A stretch of DNA of 64,000 nucleotides from Symbiodinium sp. CCMP2592 (Eukaryota > Sar > Dinophyceae > Suessiales > Symbiodiniaceae). The notes beneath the pieces were generated by a model that was given only the letters and a program-made list of their open reading frames with translations, had not been told where the DNA came from and ran no database searches. Numbering within the stretch: position 1 is the first letter of the stretch; each line of letters begins with the position of its first letter. The stretch is from the NCBI GenBank assembly GCA_905221615.1, contig CAJNDT010005875.1:186001-250000 (forward strand), read 5' to 3'. The translations under genes were made by a program, and so were the position numbers. Positions 53,040 to 64,000 of this stretch are shown here, in pieces.

Positions 53040-54454
53040 ACTACTCATGTGGAGGGTTCAGAGTCAGGCTGTCGACTTGAGCAGAAGCGCTCCGGTGACT
53101 GTCGCCAGCCCAGAGATCAGCGCAGGGGCAATGGAATCCGCCGTAATGAAAAGGGAGCCTCGGCTGGGCAGCGGACTGCAGCGAAACATGTGGCCATGGC
53201 AGACCGGTACCGAGCAGCTGCCCAGTAAGATGAAGGCCACCGCACAGGCGAAGGTGCCTAGATTGCACAGCCCGGGCCACTCAGACACATCTGCAGCGCA
53301 TGTCCAGGACATGATGGGCTCTTATGCAAGCGAGACTCCAGTGATGACCAGCGAGAAGAGCAAAACTTGTGCATCGTTCAATCCTGGGCACTCACATTCC
53401 AGGCAGACTTCCAGGGACAGCGGCATCTACGAAACGTGGTCTTCCGTCTCTTCTGCGAGATGCCAAGCTCGGTCAAGGTCTCCTCAAGTGCCTGTTGCAG
53501 TACAGCTCATACTGGAGCCTTAAAACCTAGAATGGTGAGTCGTACTTTCTACGGCCTGCTGCGGTTTTGTGGGGCCTGCTACGGTTCCTTCTTATGATTA
53601 CCGGATAAGTTCTCCCAAAAACCCGAGTCTGAGTTTACGGCCCCAATGTTCGCCAGTGGTCTGCAGCGGTGAGGTTCCAACGCACCCGGCCTCCCCCACC
53701 GTCGACGCGTCCGACTGCATGCCAGATATCGAATTCCTAGCAAAGGACATGGGCTCTGGCCGAAAAACCCAGCCGGTGTTATCCCGTTTCTCTAACTTCG
53801 CCGAAGCGGGACGCCTCCCTATTTCCCGAGCCTGCGAAATATGGCATGTTCCTTCCGACACTACAGGCTGACAAGCCCTTTAACGCGAGTCCCTCACATG
53901 TCGCATGTCAGTGTCTAAGTTGCGAGCATGAGCTGGGCTTGAAGACTCCGCGAAGAGGAAAACACAAGCCTGATCACATCAAGCTGAGCAGTCGCATTCA
54001 GAACAGATTTGGTGCCTTTAACCTCTGCCGAGCAACTCTGCCGTGCGCCTTCCGACATAGATCCTGCAGGCTGCAAGTCTTTCCAGTGCTCGAAGCTCGA
54101 ACATGGTGTACCTACTCAAGTGTTCAACCCGAGTAGCGTGGCAATCAGCCCGATGAGGACGGGTGCCACCGTCTCAGGGGTGACGCAGGCACCCAACAGC
54201 AAGTAGAGTGAGAATGCAATTCCTGAGTTGTGGCCAGCTGTCGCTGCTGCCCCTAGCTGGCCAGACTGTGCAAGTAAGTACCAGTGAAAGGTCGTTTCCA
54301 AACACGGAGCTGAAATATTGAAACACGCCCATGCAGCCGCAATGGAGTTAGACCCGAAACATGCAGCTCGGACGAGAAACCCAGCGTTATTCCAATGTGC
54401 AAGAAGGTCAGGAGCAGGAAAAACATGTTGTCACCTGCGCAAGAACTGCCCGCA

Positions 54455-54475
54455 ATAATTAATTGCGGGCTGGCC
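54455..54475. repeat. Short perfect hairpin
   Basis: CCCGCAAT-AATTA-ATTGCGGG. No uridine tract or gene context points to a role. Confidence 0.4.
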
Positions 54476-55383
54476 AGGCAATCCAACACAGGAAAAGATG
54501 TTGGCCGGGTCGCGGAACAATCGGCTTGCCCGAAGATTCAGCCTCGGGTTCAACAATCCGAAGACCCAAATGCTAATCTATGGCCATCTGCGGCACTCCC
54601 CTGCTACTGTGCTTCTTGTCGCAAAGAGACAGCCGACGCCGATGAACTGAAAGGCGTCCGGCTGCCAGCTGCGTCTGCGTCAGTATGACCTGCAACTGTC
54701 CACAACCCTGCAGGTCCTCCTTGATCTGAGGTCTCTCTGGAGGTCTCTGTACACCAAGTTGCTTTCAGAATTAGAGCACTAGCTTGCCTGATCGATGTGC
54801 CGGCACAAATATTCCACTATTGTGTAGAAGAGCCTTGGCAATCACGGTTTGAAGGCTTAGAACTCGTCTGAGCACTCCGTGCTCTCTCTCAAACACAGAG
54901 GTGGATTGGTGCAACCTGGCCACATGAAGACTTCTGTCGTCAGAATAATGATCCAGCCTGCGGAATCTGAACGTAAGCTCCGAGGCGACACGGGAACAAT
55001 CTGAATCGTAACTTACAGCTCAAGCACGAATGAGCCTGCTTGTGAGAGCGGATAGCTTGAGTTCAACTCCTTTCCGCCGTGACGTGCAGTCGACTTCGTG
55101 CGTCATTGTCGCGGAGCTGGGGACCCCGCCCCAAGCAACAGTGACGAAAGGAAGTAGACCTCATTCGTTCTGCTACCCATTATCTGACCCGCGGGTCAGA
55201 GATCATCTCCCTTGTCAAGTTGAACATGCAGTCGAGGCACCCCTTGATAGTCCGTGATGTTGTAGGAGTTCACCAAGAAAACCGCCGCCTGAGGCTTCCA
55301 AGATTCTCAGAAACTGTCTTGCGACATGTCAGATCATACTGAGAGTGTAGGGTTAGCATGCAAAATGCCGGAGTATGCGCCGC

Positions 55384-56220
55384 CTACTTCTGAAGCAGGA
55401 ACACGATACAAACCGCAAAGCGCTTCTGCTGCAAGGCGGGTCGGATCTTTGACCAAATATCCCCGTCTCTCCTTCGTTTGCCGTACCGAGCGTCCGCAGG
55501 TACCATGAGCAGTTGCATAATGCCAAAGTGGAGAATCACTAGCCTTGACACTTGGTCAAGTCCATCCGAGAAGCTGCGGCTCATGGCCAGATGCGGCCAA
55601 AGTGCAGGGAAGCGTAGACGAGGCCGTCGGAGTAGAATGACATGCCTGTGGCTGACGCACACGAACCGTACGTAAAGGCACTCGAGCTCAAGTCCCCAGT
55701 TTGACGGATGTCCGGCGAGGGGCTGCCCACGCGGCGGAAGACGACGCACTCCACGAAGGTTAAGAGATTCGCACTCCTTCCTCACAGCTGCCCGACCCAC
55801 CGGCATGAGACAGCGCTTCCTTCGGCCGTTTTTGTCCCTGGGACCCTCGCCAAGTAATCCTTCTGCTCGGCTGTAGAGATCCTTCTCTGCTTCGGACATC
55901 TCAAAGTCGACGACTTGGTCCACGACCTGACACCCCGCCAGATTCTCGTGCTGCACCGCACCAGCCTCTGTGAGAGAAGTGGCCTCCTGCACTCCGTCTG
56001 CAATGGAGGTCAGGCTCTCCGAGGCCTCGAAGGAAGAGCGCACTCGAGCGCTGGGGTCTGAGGCGAAGAGGCCCCGACAAACCGCGCAAGAACGGACAAG
56101 AGGTTCTCTCGCACCGCTTCCGGCCTCGAATATGCTGGGAAAATCTGAGAAAGCTGCCCCAAACTGCCCCAAACTTGCCTCCAAGCTGCCCCTTCCGTTT
56201 CCCTTTTGTGGGCCCTCCAA
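55384..56220 (-). CDS. Unidentified ORF or exon
   Basis: 278 codons open without an ATG at the upstream end, so if real it starts with an exon. The Ser/Glu/Ala-rich first half (SEAEKDLYSRAEGLLGEGPR) is followed by a more hydrophobic second half (MSRSFSDGLDQVSRLVILHF). Upstream, another frame (56509-56230, KRSPKALAALAFASLLRLAS) may continue it after one shift. No family recognised. Confidence 0.3.
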   Translation of the reverse strand: MEGPQKGNGRGSLEASLGQFGAAFSDFPSIFEAGSGAREPLVRSCAVCRGLFASDPSARVRSSFEASESLTSIADGVQEATSLTEAGAVQHENLAGCQVVDQVVDFEMSEAEKDLYSRAEGLLGEGPRDKNGRRKRCLMPVGRAAVRKECESLNLRGVRRLPPRGQPLAGHPSNWGLELECLYVRFVCVSHRHVILLRRPRLRFPALWPHLAMSRSFSDGLDQVSRLVILHFGIMQLLMVPADARYGKRRRDGDIWSKIRPALQQKRFAVCIVFLLQK

Positions 56221-57091
56221 GGTGACCTCCTTCTCCGGCCTCCAACTCCGGGCCGGCGAGGGCCTCCGAAGGCTGAGGCTCAGCTTCGGCCTCGAAGGCT
56301 CTCAGCAAAGGCTCCGAAGCCAAGCGCAAGAGCGAAGCGAAGGCTAAGGCGGCTAAGGCTTTGGGACTTCTCTTCCTGCCCCTCCCCTGACTCTCCTCTC
56401 TTCCTCTCTTTCTCTTGGGGTCGAGCTTCTGCCACGAAGTCTGCCGCCTCTTCCATTGCCTTCTGCTTCGCCTTCCATCTCGCCGGAGCTTCAGGAAGGC
56501 TGACATCACCGAATGCCCGACGAACCTGCCACAAGATGGGCCAAATGCGCCATCCGTCTGCGGCCAGGATCTTGGCTTTTTCAGTCTGATAGAACCTCGT
56601 CTACAGGCGCTGAAGACGCGCTCAGCGTACCGCTGTGAGTCAAGCCGTCAATGCATGTGCCCAAGATCTTGGTGTGGGGCCTGTAGCCCAGGATCGTGAT
56701 GAAAAACGGCAAGACCAGGCAGACAATGACGGCGATCGTCGCCTCTGAAGGCTTGCACCCAAGTTGAACAGGTCGAATACTGCAGGACTCAGATCGGCAC
56801 AAAAGCTTGGCTTCGCAAATCCATGAAGTTCCCACGGTCACCAACGGAGTTCAGGGTCAACATGCTGTTGACTCCTTGCAAGCTGGCTTTCAAGCAGGCG
56901 GGCTTACGCTCGCCTCGAAGCGGAGACGTCTGTCCTGACTGGCCGCTGTACTGGAACTCCGAGACCTGGCCGTCTCTGCGAAAGACTGAGTTCACCAGAA
57001 GACGCTTCGATGTCAAGCGGCGACAGCATCCGCGATGCTCGGCAGGAAGGGAGCCACCGTCGTTGCCGCACGCCTCGGCTCTGAGACCGCA
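56221..57091. other. No gene firmly supported
   Basis: It contains the possible membrane exon near 56760-56640 (minus) mentioned under 51128-55383. The rest is Arg-rich compositional frame. Confidence 0.3.
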
Positions 57092-57224
57092 CTACTTGGA
57101 GGCCCAGGAAACTTGGTAAGTAGGTTATAAGCATGGTTATCATTGGGGTAACTCCATTTAAGGTACTTATAACCCTACTTATAAGTTATAAGCTACTTAC
57201 TAAGTCCCCTGGGCCTCCAAGTAG
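57092..57224. mobile_element. Complete MITE with about 40-bp terminal inverted repeats
   Basis: Left CTACTTGGAGGCCCAGG and right CCTGGGCCTCCAAGTAG match perfectly over 17 bases. Similarity continues through CTTGGTAAGTAG against CTTAGTAAGTAG to TTATAA. The internal GGTAACTCCATTTA is shared with 42174-42262. Confidence 0.8.
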
Positions 57225-59396
57225 GCAGAAGGATCCCAACTGCACAGGTCAAACACCTGCCTTAGCTCCAAGGCACAGTTGGTAGATCCTGCTGGCCGTG
57301 CGGTTGCTGAAGCTCAAGACCTGTCAGGAAAAGGTTGGCGCCAGACGTCAGAGTTCGATGTGAGACACACTTTGCGATTTCGAGACTGATCGGATACAGC
57401 CAGCCGCCTCGGGCAGCGCTTGCCCGAGTGCCATATGAGTGCCACCAAAGGCATCGGTGCCGTAGGTGCCGTACCTGCTCAAGAGCTTGCTGCTAATAGT
57501 TTATTGTATCTGCTTGGGATGCACCTACAGTACAAGAGAGCAACGAATCACAAAATGCAGATGTGATGGAACGTCATGCAAAAAGCAAGAAGAAGACTCG
57601 GGGCAGATCTTTCAGGCGGCCAGGACCAAACACCGCATCGAGATCGGACACCACAAAGTGCATGTGTTTGGATCGCTGAGATTGGAAGGGCGAAATTGTG
57701 CAGCTATGTGAATATGAAGGTGCAACCGGGGCGCCTGGTGGAGTCCGGCATGCAAGAATCGCCCGGCGACACAAGCCTCACACGACAAGTCTGTCAGTTT
57801 CTCGGAAGTCCACCACGCTGCCTCCAAAAGGGACCGTTTGGGGAGTGCCTGATATAATTACCTTGACCAGGAGATATGAGCTTAACCGCATGATGCCAAG
57901 CTGCGCAACCCGTGGCGTACATTGCATCGAGGTTAGAACCACCTTGCCGGTTCTCCACGGCTTAGAGGTTTAGGGCTCTAGGCCGTAATGGCAAAGTTCT
58001 GAAAAAAGGGTCCACCTGCTCTACTTGGGACTTGAAGGCTCAAGGCTTGAGAGGTTCAGGGTTTTGGGGCGTTTGGTGTGGGGTGTTGCTTTGGGGTGTA
58101 GGCCGAAGGCTGGGGGCTCAGGGTTCCAGAGTGTGATGTTTAGGGAACAGGTTCAGGTTTGGAGGCTCTCGGGTTCAGGATCTAAGTTGCATCATTCTGA
58201 ACATAAACCGGCCTGGTTTTGCTCTTGGAAACGGAGAAAGCGAAACAGGCAGCAGCACGCACAAGTCGGTTCTGAAGCTCGCTAGTTGAAGAACAGAATT
58301 GCGTGATTCCGAAGTTACTGAAGTGTGCATGGGAGCAAAAGAAAAATGTCATACCGCAGGCTAGGCCTGGCTGCAAGCTTTCATGCCAGGCCACATCAGT
58401 CCGGCTCACGATAGGCGTGAAGATGCTCAACGTCGCCAAGTAGAAGGCACTCAGCGGATGCCAGACATAGACATTGCCGTACGCAGAGTAGAGCCATTCC
58501 TTGGAGAGAGCACTGCTCGTCTCTCCAGCCCTGAGCAGAGTCCCAGCCAATACTTTCTTGCCTGCCCTATCAAAGGAAAGGTTCTAGCAGGCCCGAGAGA
58601 TGCAGATGCAGTAACAATGACACATGGCTCCTGTCATACTGGGTCCTCGATGCGTCACAAACGATAGCATTGCAGCACAGAATCCGATCTTGCGGTGATG
58701 CTGCCTCGGCTGAAGCCGGTGTCACAACATAGGTGGGGCTGCTTGAATTTCAATTCTCAGCACCACTCACCGAGCGGCCGAGGTCGTCGTCGAAACCCGG
58801 AGCTACCACGCGCAAGCGGAGAACTTGAGCACCCGCCTTGGCCCTGCGGCTTTGGTAAATCTCGTGAAGCAGCGCACTTTGCGTGCAAAGAATCACGGTC
58901 CCTCCGCTGCCTCTGAGATGCCCAGACCGTGAAGTCGCTCTCTGCCTGGCCAGGGCTCTCGGGTCCCCCGATGCGTCGTCGTTCCTCTCGTTGTCTTCGC
59001 CCTCGGTCACGGAGCTTCCCGGGCCTGGAAGCCTGCCGTGCCCATGGAGTCCCGGGTGTTCACTTCAGCCATGCGCTCCTCGGATCTTGCGAGCGTTGAA
59101 GAGGGAGCAAAGCTACAAAACCCATTTCCCATCTAAAGACAGAAGGATGTACATTGGGAGTCCGAGGAGCGTGCTGCAAAACACCCCGCGATGCAAAAAG
59201 CGCTCCAAGGCTACCACCGGCTCCACGAAGGATCCTGCGGCAAGATAGCCCCGGGATCGTGCTGAGACTCAGACTTCAGCCGAGAGGCCTGAACTCAGGG
59301 GGGTTCGGGTCATCTCCCAAAGAGACATCGCCAGCGGTCTCCTTGTCTCATCAAATGGAGGGTCATGCAATATGTATATATAACTATATAACTTAG

Positions 59397-59450
<54 letters not shown>
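59397..59450. repeat. (CAAT)n microsatellite
   Basis: About 13 uninterrupted CAAT units. Confidence 0.95.
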
Positions 59451-59695
59451 GTCCTATTCAATTATAAGTTAAGGCAAGTGTCATTCCACGTCGGCACGCC
59501 AGCCACATCCGACAAGCATGTGCTATCCTAAGATCACAACGACACGCACTGTCTTCCTCGCAGAGCATCGCACGAGAGCCTGCAGAATCCATCGTGGCTC
59601 AGGACGAAACGATCGCTGTGCCGGTCGTCAGCTCCGAGCTTTTGGCCTTGGAATTTCGGAATCGAAACCCGATGATGGCATCCGAGTACTTGGGA

Positions 59696-59788
59696 GTTTC
59701 CGAAAATGGGGGACCCTAGTGTAGCACCCTAAATAGTAGGATCCTTATTCTAAGGACCCCAAAATATGGTACCCCTAATTTCGGAAAC
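59696..59788. mobile_element. MITE-like palindrome
   Basis: GTTTCCGAAAATGGGGGACC on the left mirrors GGTACCCCTAATTTCGGAAAC (21 bases, the last being the outer C) on the right, with a few mismatches. The core is GGATCCTTATTCTAAGGACC. The TCC/GGACCC style resembles the 52953 family. Confidence 0.6.
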
Positions 59789-62700
59789 CCCCACTTCAGG
59801 TTACAGCCCGCTCCAACGTGGAAGGCATGAGACCTGAGAAGCCTTGGGCAAGCACAAGCAGAAGTCGCACGGAGCTCTCCGTGCCAATTCGAAGAGAGAC
59901 CTGCAGGATTCTCCGGCTCGTGGCTGCAACGACTATCGATTTGAAGCAGCCGGTGGCGCTCATTCTCCCTTGAAGCTATGCGTCTCAAGTATGCAGAAGC
60001 ACGGTCGGCCCAATGGGAACTAGACAACGCGTCGGCCGGGGCAGACCCAGGTTTGCAGCAGGGAGGACTCATTTTGGCCCTGGCCTTGGCCTTGGCTTTG
60101 GCCTTTGCTTTGTTGGTTTGTTTCGACCTTGTGGGCCTTTCCATGCCGCCTTCGGCTCGGGTGCCGCCTTCCCCCCCCCCACTCGGAGCCCTTTCAGGCA
60201 GCATCGCTTGACGCGTCTCCGATGCCTTACGCAGCCTCGAGCGGCCCTTTAGCAGGTGTGATTCATGATCCTGTCCTTCCTAGTCTGGATTCAATACATA
60301 TCGTAGAAAGACACGGGGACGCGCAGATTGGGGACGAAACTGAAGCTGCTCTCAAGCAAAGCTGCAGCCGTTCCAAGCTAAGCAGACCATGCGAACACTG
60401 TCCAGCTGCAAAGTTGCAATCCAAGATTAATTGCGGGCTCTTGGGCACTGGCTGCGGCCCCTCCAACATCCAGCACTGCGGCAGAAACATGTGGATACCT
60501 GGCCGGCGGAGTCCGTGGCGTTGCTTCCGTGCATGAAATCTTGAAAGTCACGCCTCCCGCCTGACATCTAGAAGCCCATTCCGCAGCGTGGCGAAAAGCT
60601 TTGGTGCCCGAAAGTACTCCAGCTGCACCAAGCCAAGCTGCCCCACCTGTTGCTGCCCAACACAACAGTTGCGGAGGCTGATACAAATCGAGAAGAGAGG
60701 GGCCAGGATTGTCAGGTCTGCGCAAGAAAGAACAGAGCAGAACTCGAAGAGCAGCGTCAGTGCGCAGAGACAGTGTGGTAGCGTCTTCAGGAGCTGCGGG
60801 CCCAAGATCAAGCTTTACGTAAGCTCCGCACCACCGAGAAGTTCTCACCTGAGCTCAAGTGAGCTCAAGACGCACACAGGCTCCACTACGCACTACCCCC
60901 CTATGCTCGCCCTTTGCTACCGAAGCCACCAAAAACGCTGCTGTTGGCACCGGCCACCAGCAGTGAGCTTCTGTCCCCGGGCAAGAGGTGGACCGAAGTG
61001 AAGGAGAGATTGGCCTGGGCCCAGACTTTCGAGTGCTCAGTCTTTTTGAGGCTGGCCTGTGCAGACAAGCATCTTCAGAGCCCACCTGCCTGAGATGCTT
61101 TTCGATGGAATTGCAAGCTGCAGGTACCGAAAGGGAGGCATGCTCCTGCTTTCTTCATCTTTCTGCGAGTTGCAAGTGAGCCAACACCTGGAATCCTGGC
61201 TCCGAGGCAGGTCCAAGGCAGCTCACCAGGAGACAGCTGCCGGTGTCCACGAGAGACACCTGGCCGGTGCGGGATGGCTGCACCCTGCCATGCCCTTTCT
61301 CAACGCTTCGACTCTTAACTTCGATCATATGCTACCTTCTTTGATCGCAAGCTGTGCCTTGGTGGAGGCTCCACCGAAGAACGAATCCTGCCCAATCGTC
61401 CGGTCGGCTAGACGCACGGACCTCACAGTACCGAGAATCGTCACTTACAAACAAATTGCGAAAACTCAATCCATGCAACAAAGTCACGAGCCATGAACCA
61501 CGGAGATCTGCATGACGCAAGCTGTCAGCTCGATGCGCAGATGCGAAGAGCTTGTGATTGTGTCTGAAGCCTAGCAGGGCAGCTTGGGGCCGTTCCAGGG
61601 GCTGAACCCTTGCAGAAGCAAAGTCAGAATTGACTTTGATGCCGTGCATGCGCAGAGTGAGAATGAATACAGTAGTCGCAGTCGCAGTGTTCAGCCCCGT
61701 CACCTGGTACAAAGCTTGCAGCTCACCGGCGCTGCCCATCAGCATTAGCCGCTGTATGACCTCACTTCATCGGCAAAGAGTCCCAGGCCCTTGGGGTCCC
61801 TGCTAGAGCTCTGATGACAAGAAGCTTGTTCAACACCATTTCGAAAATAGACCAGCGGCGAATGCCATGGCCAGGCTGTAAAGCACGACCGTCAGCAGCA
61901 ACTTCCTTCAGAATACACTTCCCAAGTCACTGGAGACGCAGGTTTCAAGATGTTCCAACTTGTTTGCCTTGCGTTTTAACCTACGTGTTCAGAGCTTCGC
62001 CAGAATCGGCCGCTCGCATCTCCAAAAGCTCCTGCTCACGCTGTCACTGAAAGGGCTTATTACTAGCATCATTTCGATTAGTACTACTACTTTTATTTCA
62101 ATTGTTTCTGTTATTACAATGACTATGAGTATGATTGTTTTTGGGCCCCGGCCAGATCATCTCCACCAGCGGGGGCGGCTGCAGCACCAGGTCAAAGAGA
62201 CCCCGCCAGGCCCTGCGCCAAGTGCCGAACTGCGAATGGACCGGAACAACGCAGTATCAAGTGCGGGGGCTAACGGAGGTCCCATGGTTCGTGGTCACTT
62301 GAGACCAGGGATGGAGTTGAGGGCAAGTTACAAACATGCTTGTTTTGAGCTGCCGCGGAAATCCGCTAAAAGCCGGGGAGCGCCTTCCGAGGCAAGTTTT
62401 GGGGGCAGCCTTGGCCTTGGCTATGCCCATGACTCCATGACTCTGCAACCCTCTCACCAAAAAGAAGCAGTTTGGATTCTGGATCTTTGCCGAAGAGCGG
62501 CCGCCCTTTTTTTCTGCCTCACGCGGGCACGAGCACAGAGCATCCAGACTGACATGAAAGCAGAACTTCGGATCAGCGCCGCGCTTCGGATCACCAGGCC
62601 GCTTCTCCTTGCCAGGGCTTCGCTCAACAGGTGACTTAGCATTCGATCTGCGAAGATAGTATAGTATAGTTTATGAATAGTACCATTATAGTACACTACA

Positions 62701-62967
62701 TCAATTTTTTGTATAGGATATGAAAGGTAGTATACTATAGGGCAGCAGGCCTCAGCTTTGCTTGTGGCGGCGGTTTTGCTCTTCTCCAGCTCCTGACATC
62801 AGAGTCGAGGAATTCGAAGCCGAAAGAAGTATCCAGAAAGAAAAGCTACAGTCTGGTTCTCAGTTGGGAATACAGGAATGGATTATGAAAAATATTATTG
62901 GGGATTGTATGGGGACTACTACAGCGATCCATTCCCCCATTCCAAGCACCAGACAGGCTGCCTCGCC

Positions 62968-63558
62968 CTAGAAGCTTCGGTGATCTTCAATGCTCCACAT
63001 CCCGGCGTTTCTCAATAACCGCACAGGCAAAGCCAGTAGGGTTCTCTGAAACCAAGGGTTGCCTACTGTGACACATACAATGGCTTTCCCGGCCTTGTCA
63101 TGCTGTTGAGAACACACTAGTTCGAGACGGATGCTAAACGTGAGACAACGCCGTGCAGCTAGCCGCTCAAACACAACCATGCTGGCTACTCGCACTGACC
63201 TGCTCAAGCATGCAGAGAGCTTGCGGATGTTTGTGAAGGCGGGCTGGGTGGGCCTGCTGTCTGACAGCATTGACGACGTCAGCTTCGTCGGCCTTGCATG
63301 ATACGCAGGAAAATGAAAGTACAGATGGTGACCCCTCGCTGCTAAAATCCAAAAGCCAGAGATGGACAGACCACACGCACGGGGAATGCACACGATCGAT
63401 GGCAAACCACAGTAATACCAACTCAACATCCTCGAAAGTTCAAGCACCACATCCTCGGGACCTATCAGGTTCCGTATCAGCCCATGGGATTCATGAAAGC
63501 ACGTGCTGGGCGCCTCTCCGTCTCCAGACTCTTCATCACTCTGGCTCCTGAAGTACAT
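62968..63558 (-). CDS. Hypothetical protein, 196 aa
   Basis: An ATG-initiated open frame. The N-terminus is acidic (SQSDEESGDGE) and the middle mildly hydrophobic. No motif recognised. It may be chance or an exon; length alone is the support. Confidence 0.25.
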   Translation of the reverse strand: MYFRSQSDEESGDGEAPSTCFHESHGLIRNLIGPEDVVLELSRMLSWYYCGLPSIVCIPRACGLSISGFWILAARGHHLYFHFPAYHARPTKLTSSMLSDSRPTQPAFTNIRKLSACLSRSVRVASMVVFERLAARRCLTFSIRLELVCSQQHDKAGKAIVCVTVGNPWFQRTLLALPVRLLRNAGMWSIEDHRSF

Positions 63559-64000
63559 GGGCTACTTTGCACAGCATTTCGTCCCCTTTCTCGGTTTGGG
63601 AACTGCAGTGTCCCGTTCTGTAGGTTTGCCGGTCAAAGTCCAGTAAAATCTTGCGACTCAGTGGCAGCGGCACCACAGGCGCACCTCAAGTCAAGTAGAA
63701 TTTGAACACCCTCACTGATCCTCTAACCCTCAAAAACAAGGCATGCTGAGGATGATTCTGCCCATGCGCGCAGCATTCTGGGTTTTCCATGGCATACACC
63801 ACGGAAACGAAAATGGCAACCACTCCACAGCTGCATGGGGGGGTTATACTACAGCTTGGGATAGCAACGTCTCAAGCCCGCACACAAGCTTTGCAAACGG
63901 CTTCACGAACTTACCTCAAGGTTGCACTTCGACTCATTACTGTAACTGTCTTGACCCTTCAGCCAATGGCTCCATGACCATGCTCTTTGCTGCGGTGAAG
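63559..64000. other. No gene supported
   Basis: Mixed sequence with no protein-like frame to the window's end. Confidence 0.4.

Larger units (their letters stand above)
51128..55383. other. No complete gene supported
   Basis: Two minus-strand hydrophobic exon-like frames occur. About 53260-53090 reads SIAPALISGLATVTGALL, and about 54280-54120 reads TPETVAPVLIGLIATLLG. Both may be exons of a polytopic membrane protein, together with SEATIAVIVCLVLPFFITIL near 56740 and LYQVTGLNTATATTVFILTL near 61700. I could not link them or name a family. Confidence 0.3.
57225..62967. other. No gene firmly supported
   Basis: Possible minus-strand exons are ALYQVTGLNTATATTVFIL near 61720 and LLKTLPHCLCALTLLFEF near 60780. 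57955-58175 is G-rich with many GGGTTCAGG/GGTTTAGGG-like units. 62650-62745 is AT-rich with an imperfect TATAGTATA palindrome. No rRNA or tRNA seen. Confidence 0.35.

Noticed and set aside
61960..62634. Plus-strand 224-codon frame
   Set aside because: Mixed composition crossing an AT/T-rich repeat; no motif or consistent coding character.
1..64000. CRISPR arrays, tRNA or rRNA genes, bacterial promoters
   Set aside because: No regularly spaced repeats with unique spacers, no cloverleaf with GTTC arm, and no rRNA core sequence were seen; the repeats found are tandem, terminal or microsatellite.

Overview
The window looks like nuclear DNA of a dinoflagellate, probably of the Symbiodiniaceae/Polarella type. 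The grounds are a tandem array of Mei2-like RNA-binding genes, introns whose ends sit inside short direct repeats (one with a GA donor), several retroelement types with the protein style common in these genomes, many small palindromic MITE-like elements, and long stretches without coding sequence. Nothing suggests a bacterial layout: there are no operons, no Shine-Dalgarno sites and no recognisable tRNA or rRNA.

Layout. 1-3961 is mostly non-coding, with one 154-codon hypothetical ORF. 3962-14291 is an essentially complete 10.3-kb tyrosine-recombinase (YR) retrotransposon on the minus strand, bounded by split direct repeats (A1 ... B1A2 ... B2). In sense order it carries an unidentified ORF1, a YR gene broken by a 715-bp terminal-inverted-repeat insertion, a CCCH zinc-finger Gag-like ORF, and an RT-RNase H polyprotein. 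The last two are separated by a single in-frame TGA. The polyprotein's N-terminus carries an H-x-D...H...R double-stranded beta-helix, i.e. a 2-oxoglutarate/Fe(II) dioxygenase-like domain. A Cys-rich/Pro-rich gene lies between the inner and outer repeats. This element is the best candidate for something undescribed. About 14300-24500 is a LINE-like element on the plus strand: a lysine/glutamate-rich ORF1, a repeat-filled spacer, and a 2295-aa ORF2 with RNase H, then AP-type endonuclease, then RT, then two zinc fingers.

24500-30000 holds a divergent two-exon Mei2-like gene, ankyrin-like remnants and a secreted or membrane-anchored GT-D-fold-like protein. 29779-35597 has no gene I can support. 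35440-41190 is a Mei2-like tandem array (all minus): two near-identical truncated genes followed by two near-identical full-length genes. 41200-46000 is low-complexity sequence and MITEs. 46010-51127 is part of a multi-exon minus-strand membrane-protein gene with FLDKVCIHQ and RLWC motifs. Its 3.9-kb GA-AG intron hosts the remains of another YR retroelement, including a small transmembrane ORF that overlaps the next ORF by ATGA. 51128-64000 contains MITEs, microsatellites, hydrophobic exon-like segments and unplaced ORFs of low confidence.

How the parts relate. The Mei2-like genes would bind RNA. The rest of the recognisable coding capacity is mostly retroelement. Coordinates of retroelement ORFs are firmer than those of host genes, because dinoflagellate exons are short and splice sites poorly constrained. 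All functional calls rest on motif recognition by eye; no database search was possible.
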